The notes: generated by a model not told the origin, from the letters alone. A stretch of 64,000 nt of DNA from Glutinoglossum americanum (GCA_020080175.1 JAGHQL010000053.1:1-64000), one strand, 5' to 3'. Counted from the stretch's first letter, positions 1 to 12,600 are shown. Numbers and translations are program-made.

Positions 1-613
1 GTGGGGGGGGGGGGGGGGGGGGGCGGTGGGTGGGGTTAGATTGGGTGTGTCCGGGGGAGGGGGCGGCGTGTTGCTTACGAAGTTTTGGATGTCGCGGGTC
101 CAGAGGGCGTTGTACCTAGTACCCCGCTATGGAGTTAGTGGCATCCTCAGGGGGGGGTGTGGTATGGGGTGGCGGACTTGTAGTAGGGGTATTTGGAGGC
201 TACTTGGGAGAGTTTGGAGATCGTGGCCGTGTCCTCTGCGATGGCGTTCCGAGCGGCTGTCGTGATGTCCTTTACTTTGTTGCTCGTGGTGTTAGTGGGG
301 GTTCCCCCCCCCTCCCCTCCCCTCTTTCTCGGGAAAGGGGCTTTGGCTCACGTTGCGAGATGGGGGTTGAATGGGCTCTGGCGAGGATTGATAGGGTGTT
401 CTTGCCTGGATCTCCCGTCAGCGGTGAGATCAACCAGGTGCTGTCGGAGGTTCCTCACCATGCCGTTCTAGATTCTGCAGGATGTTGCGGAGTTCCTGCT
501 CTCTCTGTTAGCTGGGTCTCACGCCATATATTCTAAAGTCGGCGTACCTCTTTCACCTGCGCATCTTTGTCTATTTTTGCTTGCAGACGTTCAAAGATGG
601 CTTGGTCGATCAT
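1..613 (-). CDS. Translin, 5' part of gene, runs off left edge
   Basis: Translin is a small helical RNA/DNA-binding protein that, with TRAX, forms the C3PO ribonuclease. The reverse strand starts with ATG at 613 (MIDQAIFERLQAKIDKD) and continues through ELRNILQNLERH, a segment ending LARAHSTPISQ, then a piece ending SKYPYYKYNALWTRDIQNF, which ends at 79. The order and the YPYYKYN..W.R..QN block match fungal translins. I infer four introns, all short and GT..AG. The last visible intron begins at 78 and runs out of the window through a run of about 20 G. The start is chosen because it opens the conserved first helix. Only about the first 40% of the protein is present. Its 5' end faces the eL22 gene, so the two are divergently transcribed about 450 bases apart. 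Confidence 0.75.
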
Positions 614-1063
614 TTTAGGTTGTTCTGGCCTGCTTGCTGCTGCGACGATTGTCGATTGAGGTGTTACCACCAGGCGGTTAACGATACAGAAATGCGCTGA
701 ACCTACTGCTACGATTGAGAGATATTAAAACGGCACTTCTTCTGAGTAGTTGTTTATTGCTTGCATTCTTGCAGTAAGACTTGCTTTGCCCTAATTCTGT
801 CCTTGGACCAGCTCCCTTTATTTTTATTCGTACTGCATGATTTTACCTCTCTACTCTACTTCTTTGGCTTCAACGCTCAAAGTTCCCATATCGCTGCTGA
901 CACATCACATGCTAAGCGAGCCCTAGCCCTCCCTCATGCACAAAAATCTTGGCCCACAAACCGCATCGCCTTTTTTATTCCCCCAATAAATCTCCAAAGC
1001 CTTCCACATCAGAGGCGCAGGATAATCACTTCTTTGCGACCGCATCACTAAATACACTTGAGA

Positions 1064-1719
1064 ATGGCTCCTGGAAACGTATGTATTGCGCACAATCGCT
1101 AAACACTGCTTTGCTGGCGCGCTCCGTCCTCTTCACCGAGGGGATGAGGCAGAAGACGCAGTAGGCTAAGTGTTTCTCTGTCAGCAGAAATCCGGCAAGG
1201 GAAAGCCCCCTAAGATCACCAAGAAGGTAACGAGGATACAATTGTCATTTCTCGATTCCTAGTTACGAAGACTTTAGAAAAAAATAGATGGCTGACGGCT
1301 CGCCTTACAGTTCATCATCAACGCCTCGCAACCCGCTGGCGACAAGATCTTCGACGTTAATGCGTTCGAGAAGTTTCTCCACGATAAAATCAAGGTCGAT
1401 GGGCTCGTCGGGAACCTCGGGGATACGGTAACCATCCAGCAGCAAGGCGATGGCAAGATCGAGGTCGTCGCGCACACGCAGTTCTCGGGGAGATATCTCA
1501 AGTATCTGTACGTTTTTGCTCCCCACCTCCCCTGACCCGAATTCACTTTCGCCACGACTACCTGCTGGTTGCTGATGGTGATCGTGCGGTAGGACGAAGA
1601 AGTTCCTCAAGAAGCAGCAGCTCCGGGATTGGCTCCGCGTGGTGTCTACGTCCAGAGGGGTCTACGAGCTCCGATTCTTCAACGTGGTCAACGACGAGGC
1701 GGACGAGGATGAGGACTAG
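1064..1719 (+). CDS. 60S ribosomal protein eL22 (L22e)
   Basis: Cytosolic large-subunit ribosomal protein. Four exons read by eye: 1064-1078 (MAPGN), 1185-1226, 1311-1507 and 1593-1719, with three introns. The product contains [50 protein letters not shown] and [19 protein letters not shown], and ends in the acidic tail DEADEDED, all hallmarks of eL22. Splice phases agree at every junction. The very short first exon with its intron just after the start is common in fungal ribosomal protein genes. The reverse strand of exon 3 is also open for about 100 codons, but that is a shadow. The gene is a housekeeping anchor showing that the left 4 kb is ordinary chromosome. Confidence 0.93.
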
Positions 1720-2874
1720 ATCTGGGCGGCTCAGGGTAGCGGAGTAGGGCAGGGTTTTCGTGCAGGTTATTCGGTGCCGCCGAAATCTAACTAGACGAGT
1801 CATGCGGTGTGGAATGATACATATACATTTTTCCACGGTGCATCTTCCCTTCCGTAGTACGTTGCGAGCATTCATGTGATAAAAGATTTCATTCTCGCGG
1901 CGGTCTAGGAGATACCCTATGGGTGAAGCCGGTGGAATGGTAAAATCGTGCCTTTGATTTGTTCGCTTTTGTGACCGTATCGAGCCCGGCTTGTCACACC
2001 CCCTTTTCTCTCCATGCGACACTGCACCGTTGCATTCGATCCAGTGTTGGATTCCTTCAAGCATTCATCCTTTGGTGTCCTCCGCAAATACCGCCGGGTC
2101 GCCGATGTGTACACCTGGGACCGGACCTTGTCCTTAATGTGACTTATCTCTCTCTCTATTGGACTCGGTAGGTTGTACCATTCCGGACGCTTTCCATAGC
2201 TACGATAGGATTGAGTGTCGCTGCTAGCCGGTCGTTGTTGTCGGCGTTGTGTGTGATAGCCTGTTTTTTTCTTTCCCATTACGCTGCACGCTCTGATATA
2301 TCTATATATGTAAAAGGGCATATCATGGCATCCGTATAAAATTTCTAGGTACTAAGCATTGGTTTTCTCGTGAGGATGCCCAATCGAACAGAACAGGTTA
2401 ATGGCAAAAACAGATGCATTTAGATCCTCCGTGTCTGAATAGAGAGTTGAGAGCTAATTACAGAGACACGTAGCCCTGCTCAGATTAACGAGTGGTGGAG
2501 TGTACTAGACTTAGCACAACCTCAAAAATTTTGTCCGGCGGGTAGAGAGTCTGGGATTGGCCTTCTGTGCTCGGGTCCTAATAGTCTTAAGCTCGACTGC
2601 GAGGGGGTTGTTGCTCGCGGCGGGAGGGTTGAGTATATTGACCGACATGACAGTGTCGTCCTACCGTTGTGCGACGATGGCAACTGTGGGAAATACCGGT
2701 TTGTTTTGAGATCCTGCGAAGCCGCACGTTTTAGTCTTGGGGTCATATCCACGGGTTTGTGCACCCAAACGGCAAGGCGCTGATATCGGCGACGGATATT
2801 ATTCTCTTTGGGTTAGGGGGCGCGAGAGTCTTTTCTCCCTCTTCTCGATGACGGGCGGGCTCAGGGCGTTCTGG
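1720..2874. other. Intergenic between convergent eL22 and BMT6
   Basis: No gene I can defend. Open frames exist on both strands, including a plus-strand stretch around 2590-2780, but none shows a recognisable domain or a consistent exon chain. The stretch will hold the 3' ends of the eL22 and BMT6 transcripts. Confidence 0.4.
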
Positions 2875-4011
2875 CTATTCAAGTTCGTAGAGATGTATCT
2901 GATATCTCATGTTTTCCAGTTCGATAGGGTATTGTAACCCATCTGGCAATCTGAACCACCGCGAATCATCCGACACTAGTTTCTTCCACCGAGGGTGTTG
3001 TTGGCCGGGCTCGTTCTCGCCGGACGCCTCAAGCAGCGTGTGGTCCAGAAGCCAATGCATGGGATATTTCTTCTCTGACTTTGCAACACCGTCATTGCTA
3101 CTCCCGAGACCACCAAACCCGACGGTGGAATAGCTTCCCGGGCTATCCACGACCAAGAGAAATGTGCCACTTTTGACGAGGGAACTGGTGGCTAGTAAAA
3201 GCTTGGTGGTGTGCGGTACAGATGACGAGTAGAGTTCGTTGAGCGTGAACATCAAGGTGATAAGATTCGCTTCTTTGACCAGAGATTCAAGCTCGTGAAT
3301 GCCGATGTCCAGCAAATCGCATTGGCGGAATGTGACCGAGTAGTCATCCCCGGAAACTAGCGGCACATTTGCTGCCTTTGCCTTCTCGGAGGCGTACTTT
3401 GACAACGGAGGTGCTGTTGTAACGCTATTCCCGAGCACATGCACCACGCCTGACCAGTTGGCGATATCCACAGCTGTAACGTTGAGCTTGGGATGAGACC
3501 CAGAGGCAGCGGATGCTTGCAGATGATTGAGGTAACCCCCCAAGCCGACGATCTCAGCCCCTGCACCCCCACCGAGACAAACGGCGTTCAATACGCCGTC
3601 GATGCCGGTTGATGGCTGTGAAGCCTCACCGGAAGAACCCCCTGCGGTTGACTCAACCACCCTATCGCTACCCGTTCTTTTGAAATGGCTTAGCAAGTGC
3701 TCCGATATATCCACGAGAATATTCAGATATCCTAAGGCTCTGCTAGAGCTCCACCTCACAGCGTAGGCGTCTAGGTATTCTTCCCGTCCGAAGGCCTTTT
3801 CAAATTCCCGGTTATATAGATGCTGCTTTACCTGTTGGACCAGTGAGGGCTCAAGTGGTAATCTAGATGAAAAGGCGGTTCTAAAGATGCTGAGTAGTTG
3901 CTGGTGAAGGGTGGCGGATACCGAGCTGACGATTCGATCATCCGCCGACTTGACCTGTGTAGAGGCTTTGGATTGCCCTTTGCGATCTTTCGCTTTCCCT
4001 CCTGGAGCCAT
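2875..4011 (-). CDS. BMT6: 25S rRNA (uracil-N3)-methyltransferase, Bmt6 family
   Basis: Single-exon 378-residue SAM-dependent methyltransferase expected in the nucleolus, where yeast Bmt6 makes m3U in 25S rRNA. Residues 1-25 form a lysine-rich leader (MAPGGKAKDRKGQSK). The glycine-rich SAM loop is VCLGGGAGAEIVGLGGYL near residue 145, with an acidic strand VTAVDIANWSGVV after it. The family blocks FRQCDLL, ITLMFTLNELYSSS and FLLVVDSPGSYS..GFGG follow, then KKYPMHWLLDHTLL and the C-terminal SRWFRLPDGLQYPIELENMRY. Length fits the family. The start at 4011 is the first ATG and gives the usual basic leader. The gene is convergent with eL22. Nothing looks damaged. Confidence 0.85.
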   Translation of the reverse strand: MAPGGKAKDRKGQSKASTQVKSADDRIVSSVSATLHQQLLSIFRTAFSSRLPLEPSLVQQVKQHLYNREFEKAFGREEYLDAYAVRWSSSRALGYLNILVDISEHLLSHFKRTGSDRVVESTAGGSSGEASQPSTGIDGVLNAVCLGGGAGAEIVGLGGYLNHLQASAASGSHPKLNVTAVDIANWSGVVHVLGNSVTTAPPLSKYASEKAKAANVPLVSGDDYSVTFRQCDLLDIGIHELESLVKEANLITLMFTLNELYSSSVPHTTKLLLATSSLVKSGTFLLVVDSPGSYSTVGFGGLGSSNDGVAKSEKKYPMHWLLDHTLLEASGENEPGQQHPRWKKLVSDDSRWFRLPDGLQYPIELENMRYQIHLYELE

Positions 4012-5770
4012 TCAGGCTTTCCGATTAGCCTCGATGGCGCTATGATTGGACGGTCTTTTCACGTGTACGCACAAGTTGGCATTCTCTGGGCGCCGAAATT
4101 CGCGTCTAGGTAAGCAGCGGGTCACAACAGCGGATAACCTACCCCTCACCCCTATCAACCCCTACGGCCACGCATCACCGGTTCCAATGTAGCGGAGTCT
4201 CGGCGTATCTGTCGATCGCTTCCTTGTACATGATCCAAGTGACACCTTGACTTCCGAGTTTGACGGACACCGGAATATTAATGAGGGAGGAAACGTCTTC
4301 TGGCTTTTATTCTGTCGTGTTTGAGATCTCATTTTTAGTCGCTTTGACAGAGCTATCTTAAGATGTACTTTTCGCCCGTGTATTCAGATTCTCTATCTTG
4401 AAATATGGACTGATCTATCGTGACTTGGGGTTTTCGAGGAGGTTGAGCCCATGTCTCGTTTCCCACCCATGACCCGTTTTCCATATCGCCTCCCTGTGAT
4501 GCCCTAGCTAACTGCCGGAGGCCGGCCCACTGCGGGATCACGGCTTTTAATTGTACGAACTCGCCTGACAAAATAAAAGCCGAAGGCGAGATGCAGCTGT
4601 GTCAATGGTCATCCCTCGCTCCTCGATCTCTAGTCGATCTTTAGTTTAGCGATGCTTAAAGAAAATCCAGACACGTCTGTTGAGCCACGGCCTTATGACA
4701 TACTGGATACACAATGTAGAGCTGGTAACTGGCGTTTAAAATGGCATCCCATCAAAGGGCGCCTCTTACCGTCGGCATGCCTTCTCTGTGAAGCGCCGCA
4801 TCAAACTCAAACTCGTACCGGAGCAATCAACAAAGCCTCTGGCTCTATGATGGGTTCCCCAGAACGCTTTTGCGACATTGTGCTACTTGGAGCCGTAAGT
4901 ACTGGTGAGCTCTCTCAGAAGTTAAGGTATTGGTTATACTCAATTCGTGCTGTATATATGGGGGGATGCCCTAGATTCATCGTGCTACTAGAGCGGGCTT
5001 AGATTGGGCCGGCGAAAGAAAACACTAACGTAGTGACACCGAGTGGCCAGATGCTCTTGCCCTGGGTATCATTATGGTGGCCGCGTGGCCTCTCCTGCCA
5101 TATCTGCATTCACCCTATGTCATGGCATGGATGCAACGCAAATTGGAAGGTTGAGACGAAGCCAGAGTTTCTCCTAGTTAAGAACGCTCCGTCCTTGTGC
5201 TAACCCCTCGATTGGGAAAGCCGACCAACTTCTGGAAATTCGCTGGAAGCTATAGTCAAAAATACGAGCCAACATGCTTCTTATCCAGGTGGGCCCAGCT
5301 CTTTCTACTTTCTCTTTAAGAAGCTCAATGGGTCATAGATATCGAGCCTGTGGTCCGCCCCTCATGCTCCTTCCCCCTCTTCGGTGCCAGTCCAAAGTGG
5401 AGACAGCTCTTCCTATCGCCAAAACCGCCTCAACGTGCGCAGACCTAGCTATAAAAGGGGATCTCAATGTGCGCAAGGCCCTTTGTTTGTGGGCTGTGGA
5501 GACTATTCGATGTGTCATGAAGCACCAACAGGAGAAGATCCGCGATATCATTCCAGCTATTTCCACTGCGCTCGGAGGGCTCTGTCTATCGTGCTTTTTC
5601 ACCAGCTATCATTATACCACATCAACTTGCGTCTGAATGGCATTCCGAGACAGATTCAGTCTGAGTCGATTGTCACCATTGTGAACTCTGCAGCTAAGAT
5701 ACCTGCTGGCGACTCGCAGTTGACGAGTACTATCGGACTTCCCTGCGTACTTCTGAGCTCAACAATATCC
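4012..5770. other. Intergenic, no firm gene
   Basis: Open frames of 70-120 codons occur (for example plus 4652-5002) but have no domain I recognise. A plus-strand stretch at about 5040-5300 has several short open pieces in different frames and could be the 5' part of the terpene-synthase-like gene or the remains of another gene. I cannot decide. Confidence 0.3.
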
Positions 5771-7008
5771 TTTCAGAATAATACGCTAGGCCAATCTTAC
5801 GAATTAATTCTGCCTCGTGATGGATGTTCGTCGGCCCTTATGCCGTATGCTGCAGAAGAGCAGATACTCTCCAAGAAGTTCAGATCTTTCGTCCGCGAAC
5901 TGCCGACATTCGTTCAAGATATCGTGAACTCTGCGAATCCCGAAGGATTAGTCGGCCGTATGCTGCCCTTAGAGCTGGTGCCACCAGGTGCCAGATATAT
6001 CGCGGCCTGTTTTTGGGCTTGGGTTTGTGCTATTGACGGTGAGTTCGCTCGAGCCTCTATGTATATGCGCTGTACACAAGGCTTATCTTACTTGTGTCCA
6101 GATTTGACCGAAGACTCTAACTCTTTTGGGTCCTTGGAGCAGTGCGTGGTCTCATTGTCGAAAACACCATATGCACCACTTTCGCCCGGCAACTCCGAAT
6201 GTATGCGCGTCATGAATGCATTTCATCATGCCGTTAGCACAACCACTCTTCGCTCGGTTAGGGGCAATTCCAACGCCGTTGTTGCTGAGTCTTGGAAGAG
6301 TCATTTCTGGCGTGAGATCCTCACGGTCGTCAAGGCATTGCAGGCAGAGGGTAGCTTGCGGGGGAGGAATTTCTCTATGCGGGAGTGGATGGACATTCGC
6401 CTGTTGACGATATCTGGTGTGTGTAGTTGCTCTCCGGATCCTTTATTATGCTTATAACTGACAGAAGCTCTGGACCAGCCCGACCTTTCATGGTTCTCGT
6501 GCGTGCTAGCCTGGACTTGCCTTGCAACCTCGACTATGGCACGGATCGAACCAACGATGATCGTATCCACCAGGTCCAAACGCTGGTACAAGCTGTTCTG
6601 GGTCTTCAAAACGACATTCTTGGCTGGGAAAAAGACCACCAGACAAAAAACCCACTGAATGCGGTAGAGGTCCTGATTCGTGATGGCGCGGAAGCGAAGG
6701 ATGCCTTTTGTGAAGTCCTTCAGTCACACAATCATCTGATGAATGCCCTATTGCAAGTTGCACGACAGATTGTACCTTCCTCGGCCGAAATGCACAGCCC
6801 CGGCTCTGTCGCACGCGAGGCTTACCTCTTCGCTACCCTTGCTAACCTTCGGGTAACAGTGGGTTTTGGAAGTGCTATGGCGGAATGGATGCTGTCTTCG
6901 CGGAGATACACACCCGAAACTGACCAGCAGGCGGACTTGGATGTAATTGCCTCTAGGTGCGTCGAAAAAGGTAGTATGACGGGAGTGGCGCATGAGGATG
7001 TTATGTAG
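5771..7008 (+). CDS. Class I terpene synthase-like protein
   Basis: Terpene cyclases convert prenyl diphosphates to cyclic hydrocarbons using two metal-binding motifs. The second, NDxxSxxKE-type, motif is clear as GLQNDILGWEKDHQTKNPLN, about 55 residues into the second exon, with Ser changed to Gly. Upstream, RYIAACFWAWVCAIDGEF lies where the Asp-rich motif belongs; only part of DDxxD/E remains (IDGEF). An intron at 6421-6464 joins ..RLLTISGV to SSGPARPFMVLVRASLDLP, giving a proper helix. The true start is upstream of the part I can align and is unresolved; 5771 is the start of the supported region. No P450 or other biosynthetic partner is visible nearby. Activity is doubtful given the weak first motif. 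Confidence 0.6.
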
Positions 7009-8210
7009 AGTTAATTTTGAGAATTTGCGAAGCAAGTTCGGGCGGCGCGGTCTATATGAGTCACTGATAGCGTATATAGGTGCGAGGTTGCTAGCATGTC
7101 GGGTGTTATGGTGTGAAAAGTTGCTGAACCCTAGTGTGTATAGTAGGAAAGCATCATTACCCGTTATGTAGCCTTAAAAACGTGTGATCTAACTTATTCA
7201 TCTTGGGACATCCCATACGTACATAGTACGACCCCCTTCCAGAAAGGTCTAAAACTAGAGTGTCACTATGTTATGTACCACCACCACCGGGTTATGTGCC
7301 AAAAACCTCACTGACCTGCGTAATCGAGCCGGGAGGTGCTTGTAGACACAACAGATTAAGAAACTAGAATTTGAGCCTTCTGAACTCCATGGTTATGCTT
7401 CTAATCGGATTTGCGAGCCTTAGATCTGAAGGGACCAAGCAACATATCTCGACCCACTGCCATATGAAGTAGGAAGTAACCCAAATAGACTTATAGAAGA
7501 TAGATTTAATCGTTATGACATCTGAGTCTCGCTTTCACAGTGCAAATTGGAAAAATGGCACATAACCCGGTAGTGACACGTAGAACGACTTCGATGTATC
7601 GACTTTGAACTTTGGAGATTCACGAAGCGCCATCAAAACCCATCAAATGAGTCAAACATGCCCGAAAGGGAAAGGCCCTACGTCATCCATCTCCCAAACG
7701 GGGATACCTAATCTCGCTTCCTTTTGCCAAGAATTTCTTGGCAAAAATCACGCCGACTTACCCTGCGCAGCCCAACTATATAATCCCGCCTTCCCCCACC
7801 ATCTTTCGAATTTTTTTCCTTTTCTTTCCTTAGCTCTCTTTGCCTTTTGGCTTAGATCAAGTGTAGTATCTGTTCTTTTCAGGTATTTCCCGCTTCTCTT
7901 TACCTCTCTTACCTCTTCACCTCTACTACTCGAATTTCCCGCGCGCTTCGCTTCTCACGCATTGCTGACTTGTCAATAGTTTAATCTCTGAAATGGCTCT
8001 AAGGAGTCAGATCGTGATTATACTTATTTTTGTCTCTCGATCGACTCCCTCTGTGCTTGCGCATGGAGTTGATCACTGTGGCGCTGGTATTTGCACTGTC
8101 TCCAGCTGCTGCGAACAAATCATTTTCATCAGTTTTATCTCTGCTTGCCTGGGATACTGGGGAAGATGTTTTCGCTTTTTTCTTTCCCTTTCGCTAGTCG
8201 CTTTTTCTAT

Positions 8211-8385
8211 GGTTGTGCGGTCGCAACTTTTTCTCGGGTAGCTTTTCTGCGATGGTGTCTGCGGCGCAACTCTTCCTCGGGTAGCTTTCTACGATGGTGT
8301 TTTGTGTACGGTCGCAATCTCTTCGGCGGCTTTTCTATGGTGTTGTACGGTCGCAAATTTTCTTCGGCAGCTTTTCTGCCGTCGC
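8211..8385. repeat. Minisatellite, about 42-bp unit, four imperfect copies
   Basis: Four consecutive blocks share a core resembling GGTCGCAA..TTCTTCGG followed by AGCTTTTCT and a TGGTGT joint. Copies differ by small indels. No coding role seen. Confidence 0.65.
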
Positions 8386-8694
8386 ATTTTTCCACTTCGC
8401 ATTTCTTTTGCACTCATCGTTTCTTAGTCGCTGTAGACGAAATACTTTCACCAATTTTGTCTGTTTGCCTATGATACTTATTACATTTCTTATTGCAATA
8501 TCTTGTATGGGCTTCTTTACTCTGAGCGAGGTTCCGGTGGCAACTCTTGAGCTCAGAACAGGTCGAGTGTGCAGTTCTCGAAAACCCCTGACACTTCTTG
8601 GCACACCCATCCCCGGGCACACATACATCCTTCAGGCACCCAATCACGCTTCTCGACACCCACACACCCTGTTCGCGGCACCCAGAAGGCAGGG

Positions 8695-9175
8695 GCACAG
8701 TGCAGCCCAGCTTAGGGTCGAATTCTGATAGGGCGCAGCCCCCTGGCGATGTGGGTGACGGAGAAAGGCGGCATGCTTGCTTTCAGACTCGGTTGCATTT
8801 TCTCGTATTATTTTATTTACTGGGCGGCACTGTCCTGGGTTTGACTTGGAGCTACCTATGCTTCTCAGATCCTAGGAAAGATGCACGCCCTCCTAGTTGG
8901 TTTCTCCATTAATGGATGAACTAGTGGAGCATGCTCAATATTTTATTGAAAATTCCCAACTCTTGGAACTCCGACATCACAGCGCAACACCAAAACCAGG
9001 GGCACGGTGCAGTTTAGTCCGCAATAGGGGAAGTACAGAGTCGAGTTCTAATAGGGCGCAGCATCCTGGCGATGCGGGGCCGAGAAGGATGGTGTGCGCG
9101 TCTTCTGTCCCGATCTCTTTTTCTCGTCGCATTTCCTGGCTGCGCGGCACAGCCCCGGGCTTGATGTGGAACAAT
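8695..9175. repeat. Pair of diverged direct repeats, about 175 bp each
   Basis: 8695-8870 and 9000-9175 share, in the same order, GGGGCACRGTGCAG, TAGGGCGCAGC, CCTGGCGATG, a TTTTCTCGT block and a block of the form GCGGCAC(T/A)G followed by GGG(T/C)TTGA. They are separated by about 130 bp. Divergence is roughly a quarter of positions by eye. They could be two copies of a small non-autonomous element or a local tandem duplication. Confidence 0.6.
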
Positions 9176-9608
9176 ATCGGGAGTGTGATTTTAGTCGTTT
9201 TATGTTTTCTTTTAGTTGGTTTTTCACTCGTGGGTGTACCTCTCTTGGCATGCGCTGACTCGTGAGGTTGTGCCCACTTGGGCGTCAAACACCCCTGTAT
9301 CTACAGTGTATGAACGGCAGGTAGATGAGCTTGAATGAATATAGGACATGTCACACCATAATACTCTCACAGTTGAAGTTTGTTTCTCAGTTGACTGCTC
9401 TATCACGTCCCAGTCAATTTTTCTTTTACAACTACTCTGCTATAGTCAGTCTCTCCCTTGCAGTTGGCTTGCCTTCCACAATCAACTATTCCATCACTCA
9501 GTTGCAGCTTTACGGGCGGGCTCCCCTTTCAGCGATCTAGATCTGTCGCACTCGGTTGTTCCACCAAAATCGATCGCTCAAAGAACCTGAGGATAGGCTC
9601 TCTGGCCA

Positions 9609-12600
9609 TGCCAAAGAAACATCGGGCGGCACTTGCTGCTGCTCGAGGGCTTAATGCCAATACTCTTCGAAATGGTCTACTTCAGCAGAATGTATGTGTG
9701 GTGCGCAAAGTAGCTCCACCTACAGAGATCAAATACGAACTTGCGAAGAAGTGCTGGTTAGAGTCTGGTCTTTCCTTCCTAGCTGCATTAAGGACGTACA
9801 CTGATATCTATCATTGTTAGATACCTCACTTTTTTAGGGGAAGATGAAACAGCGACATCTTCTCTTGAGTTAGGGGCGGCACAACCAACTACACAGACTT
9901 TGAAGTCTTTTATGGCTTGGTGGGCACAAGGAACTCGTGGACGGATATCAGAGTATCCTACTCTTAGAACGTGTCTTTTGACTTGGAGGAACTTTCGAAG
10001 GATGTTCGACAGGTATACAGGTAAAGGGATTGATAAAGATGTGGCAGAAGATGTGCGAGCGGTATATCTTTCTATACTTTAAGTACTATATATATTGCTA
10101 ATATATGCCAATAGTATATATCTGGGCCACTCTGTCAAGAGTTAGGCATTAAGCATGAAGTTCGGCTACAAGGTTATGCTGATGAAGTTGATCTGGAGAC
10201 GCTCACTACTTACTTGTGGTGTCGAGACCATCATGAATATAAACATGATAGATACAGAGTCCAGCTTGCCTTCCTTATCCTGCTGTTTTTTTATACAGGT
10301 GCTCGTTGTGGATCATTTACTGGAAAGTTCGAATACCAGGATCTAGAATTTACTTATAAGGTAAGAAGTATTTAGATATTAGAGCTGCTCATGTACTGAC
10401 TAGATATAGAATATAAGCGTTGTGATCTCTTCCTCTAATGAGACCCCTATCATATATCTTAGGGTGAATCAAGATAGTATGAAAGGCAAAAAAGGCACCC
10501 CTCAATTGTGCGTATTTCTCCTACTAAGTATCATATAAACTAATATAATTAATACATATTGCAATAGCGTCGATATCATCCTGCATGAGCGGAAAACTAT
10601 GGGCCAATGTCCCGTAGTATTATTTCTTGCTTTAGCATTTGCTGATAATGCATTTCGAGACATTTCAACTCCGAAGCAGCTCTTCTCACTGCGATTACCT
10701 AAAGGTCAACATCAATTTCCAATCCCATGGAAACCTGAAATGCAGGATGTTCCTATCTTCAAGCAATGGACAATAAAATGCAATACAATGAAAACAAAAT
10801 CCTTGAGCAGGGGTCAACTGGAGTCATCTCTAGCTCAATTGAGTATACGTGCGGGCTATGAGAGTTCCATTAAGCCTCACTACATTCGGAGAGGTGTAGC
10901 TAATAGAGTAGATAGTAAGTAGCAATACTTATCTGGTTTGAAAAGAGATACTAATATACATATGCACAGAGCATGCTACAGCGGCAGAGAGAAATCACCT
11001 ATTAGGTCACCATGGCTCCTCTGTTTATCAGAAGCATTACATCAGCAGCATTTCGAATATTGATGTTCAGGGTGCTATTCTTGACAAAGAGACCCGCGAT
11101 GACCATATCCAATTATTCAGACGAATTTGTCGATATGACAATCCACTGGACCGACTATCACTAGAAACGAAGACAGCTTTACTGAACAGCTCAGACCTAA
11201 TGGAATTAAAAAGGCAAATATCTGACAACCCGCAAGACCAGACAACAGTCCGAATCCTTAGAAATGAATACAGTTCTCTTAAGCGCATAGCGCTTGATGA
11301 TGCTCTTCAAAAAGAAAGAAGAGAATGGTTTCAGATGTGGACTACTCAGGAAATTTCTCGTCAGTTAAATCCGAATGTGGGCCAAGACCATACGACTTTC
11401 AACAGGGTCAGCGACAGCTCTGTGAAGATCTCTATGCTGCGACGCCTGTGCCCTAATCGAGGATTGATTGCAGATGCATGCATTCTTGGTAAAATTGACT
11501 TGTGGACAGATCAGTCTGTTCTGCACTCATTGATTGGGTTATGCTCAGAGGACTCACGAACCCAGTACTACCCTGGTGAATGCCCTGTTGAAGGAAAATG
11601 TCCTAAGTGTAATATGAATATGGAAAGGTTTGCTTTACGTTACCTTATATACTTGCCTATGCTAACTGAATACCTTAGCATTTCAATTCTACATCGACCG
11701 CATCACATCCACAAGTGCTTCCAAAATTCTCTCAAGTCTCCAAAAGGGTTTCTTCAGTATTGTTACAGTCACACGCAATGGTTCACAGATAGCGGAGACT
11801 GGGATGACCACTGTGGCGCTCACTTGCTTAATATGGACCTCTTCTGTGGTATAATCAGCTTTCGTGGAATCACTGGTGTGGCTGGAAGATGCCCGTTTTG
11901 CATGAGCGACTCTTCACAAAGTTCACCTGCTAAACGGTTCCAAGAATTTACAACGTCAGGAGGATTCACGAGTCATCTCCGGAACCACATTAATCAAATT
12001 GATGACCATCACAGGACGATTGCTTGCCCCCATCTATCATGCAATCAGGATTGTTCTTCCGTTACCAAACTACTCTATCATTTCTACGATGTTCACGGTA
12101 TAGACGAGGCCGAAGCTCTTTTAAAGAACTCTAAAGAGCATATAAGCAAGCCGCTTATCTCACTTCACAAAGTTCTAGAGGAATCAGCTATGAAGTCTGC
12201 CATGTACCACCCTCGATTCAGTCCAAACTATGAGGATCAGACAGCCAACGCTATTCCGACATCAGAGACTAGCTCTCTAGATCTTACATACAAGGATCCT
12301 CAATCTGCAGCTCTTTCCTGTCATCCCACGTCACTGCCACCGTCACCCTTAGTCAACTTGAGCTCCCTAGATACCCCTATCGCCAGTCCACCTGCAGGAA
12401 GAAAGAAGAGGAAGGCTAGCCACTCCAACACAGTTCAGCTTCTGAAGCGACAAAAACACGGGCTAGGCGTGATTGGCCAATCCAAAATACTACCTACAGG
12501 TCAGCTCTGTGATAGAAGAGAATACATTTGCCCTACTTTCATGTTACCTGGGTATGGAACAGATCTTTTCATGATTGCAATGGATTTGAGACGGCTCCTT

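Larger units (their letters stand above)
7009..9608. other. Gene-poor, repeat-bearing stretch upstream of the recombinase
   Basis: No defensible gene. It holds one minisatellite (8211-8385), a pair of diverged direct repeats (8695-8870 and 9000-9175) and pyrimidine-rich tracts around 7800-7980. If the recombinase at 9609 marks a Starship-like element, its left end should lie in roughly the last few hundred bases here. I could not identify the end. Confidence 0.4.

Noticed and set aside
1-22. G-run at the left edge as a telomere or G-quadruplex
   Set aside because: It lies inside an intron of the translin gene at a contig edge; no telomere repeat is seen and homopolymer length may be an assembly effect.
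1274-1610. 101-codon minus-strand ORF with plausible composition
   Set aside because: It is the antisense of eL22 exons 3 and 4; the plus-strand protein is clearly the real one.
9251-9275. TGACTCGTGAGGTTGT near the recombinase matches, inverted, the 35.0-kb tandem unit
   Set aside because: A single 16-base match between two places in 64 kb is close to chance expectation.
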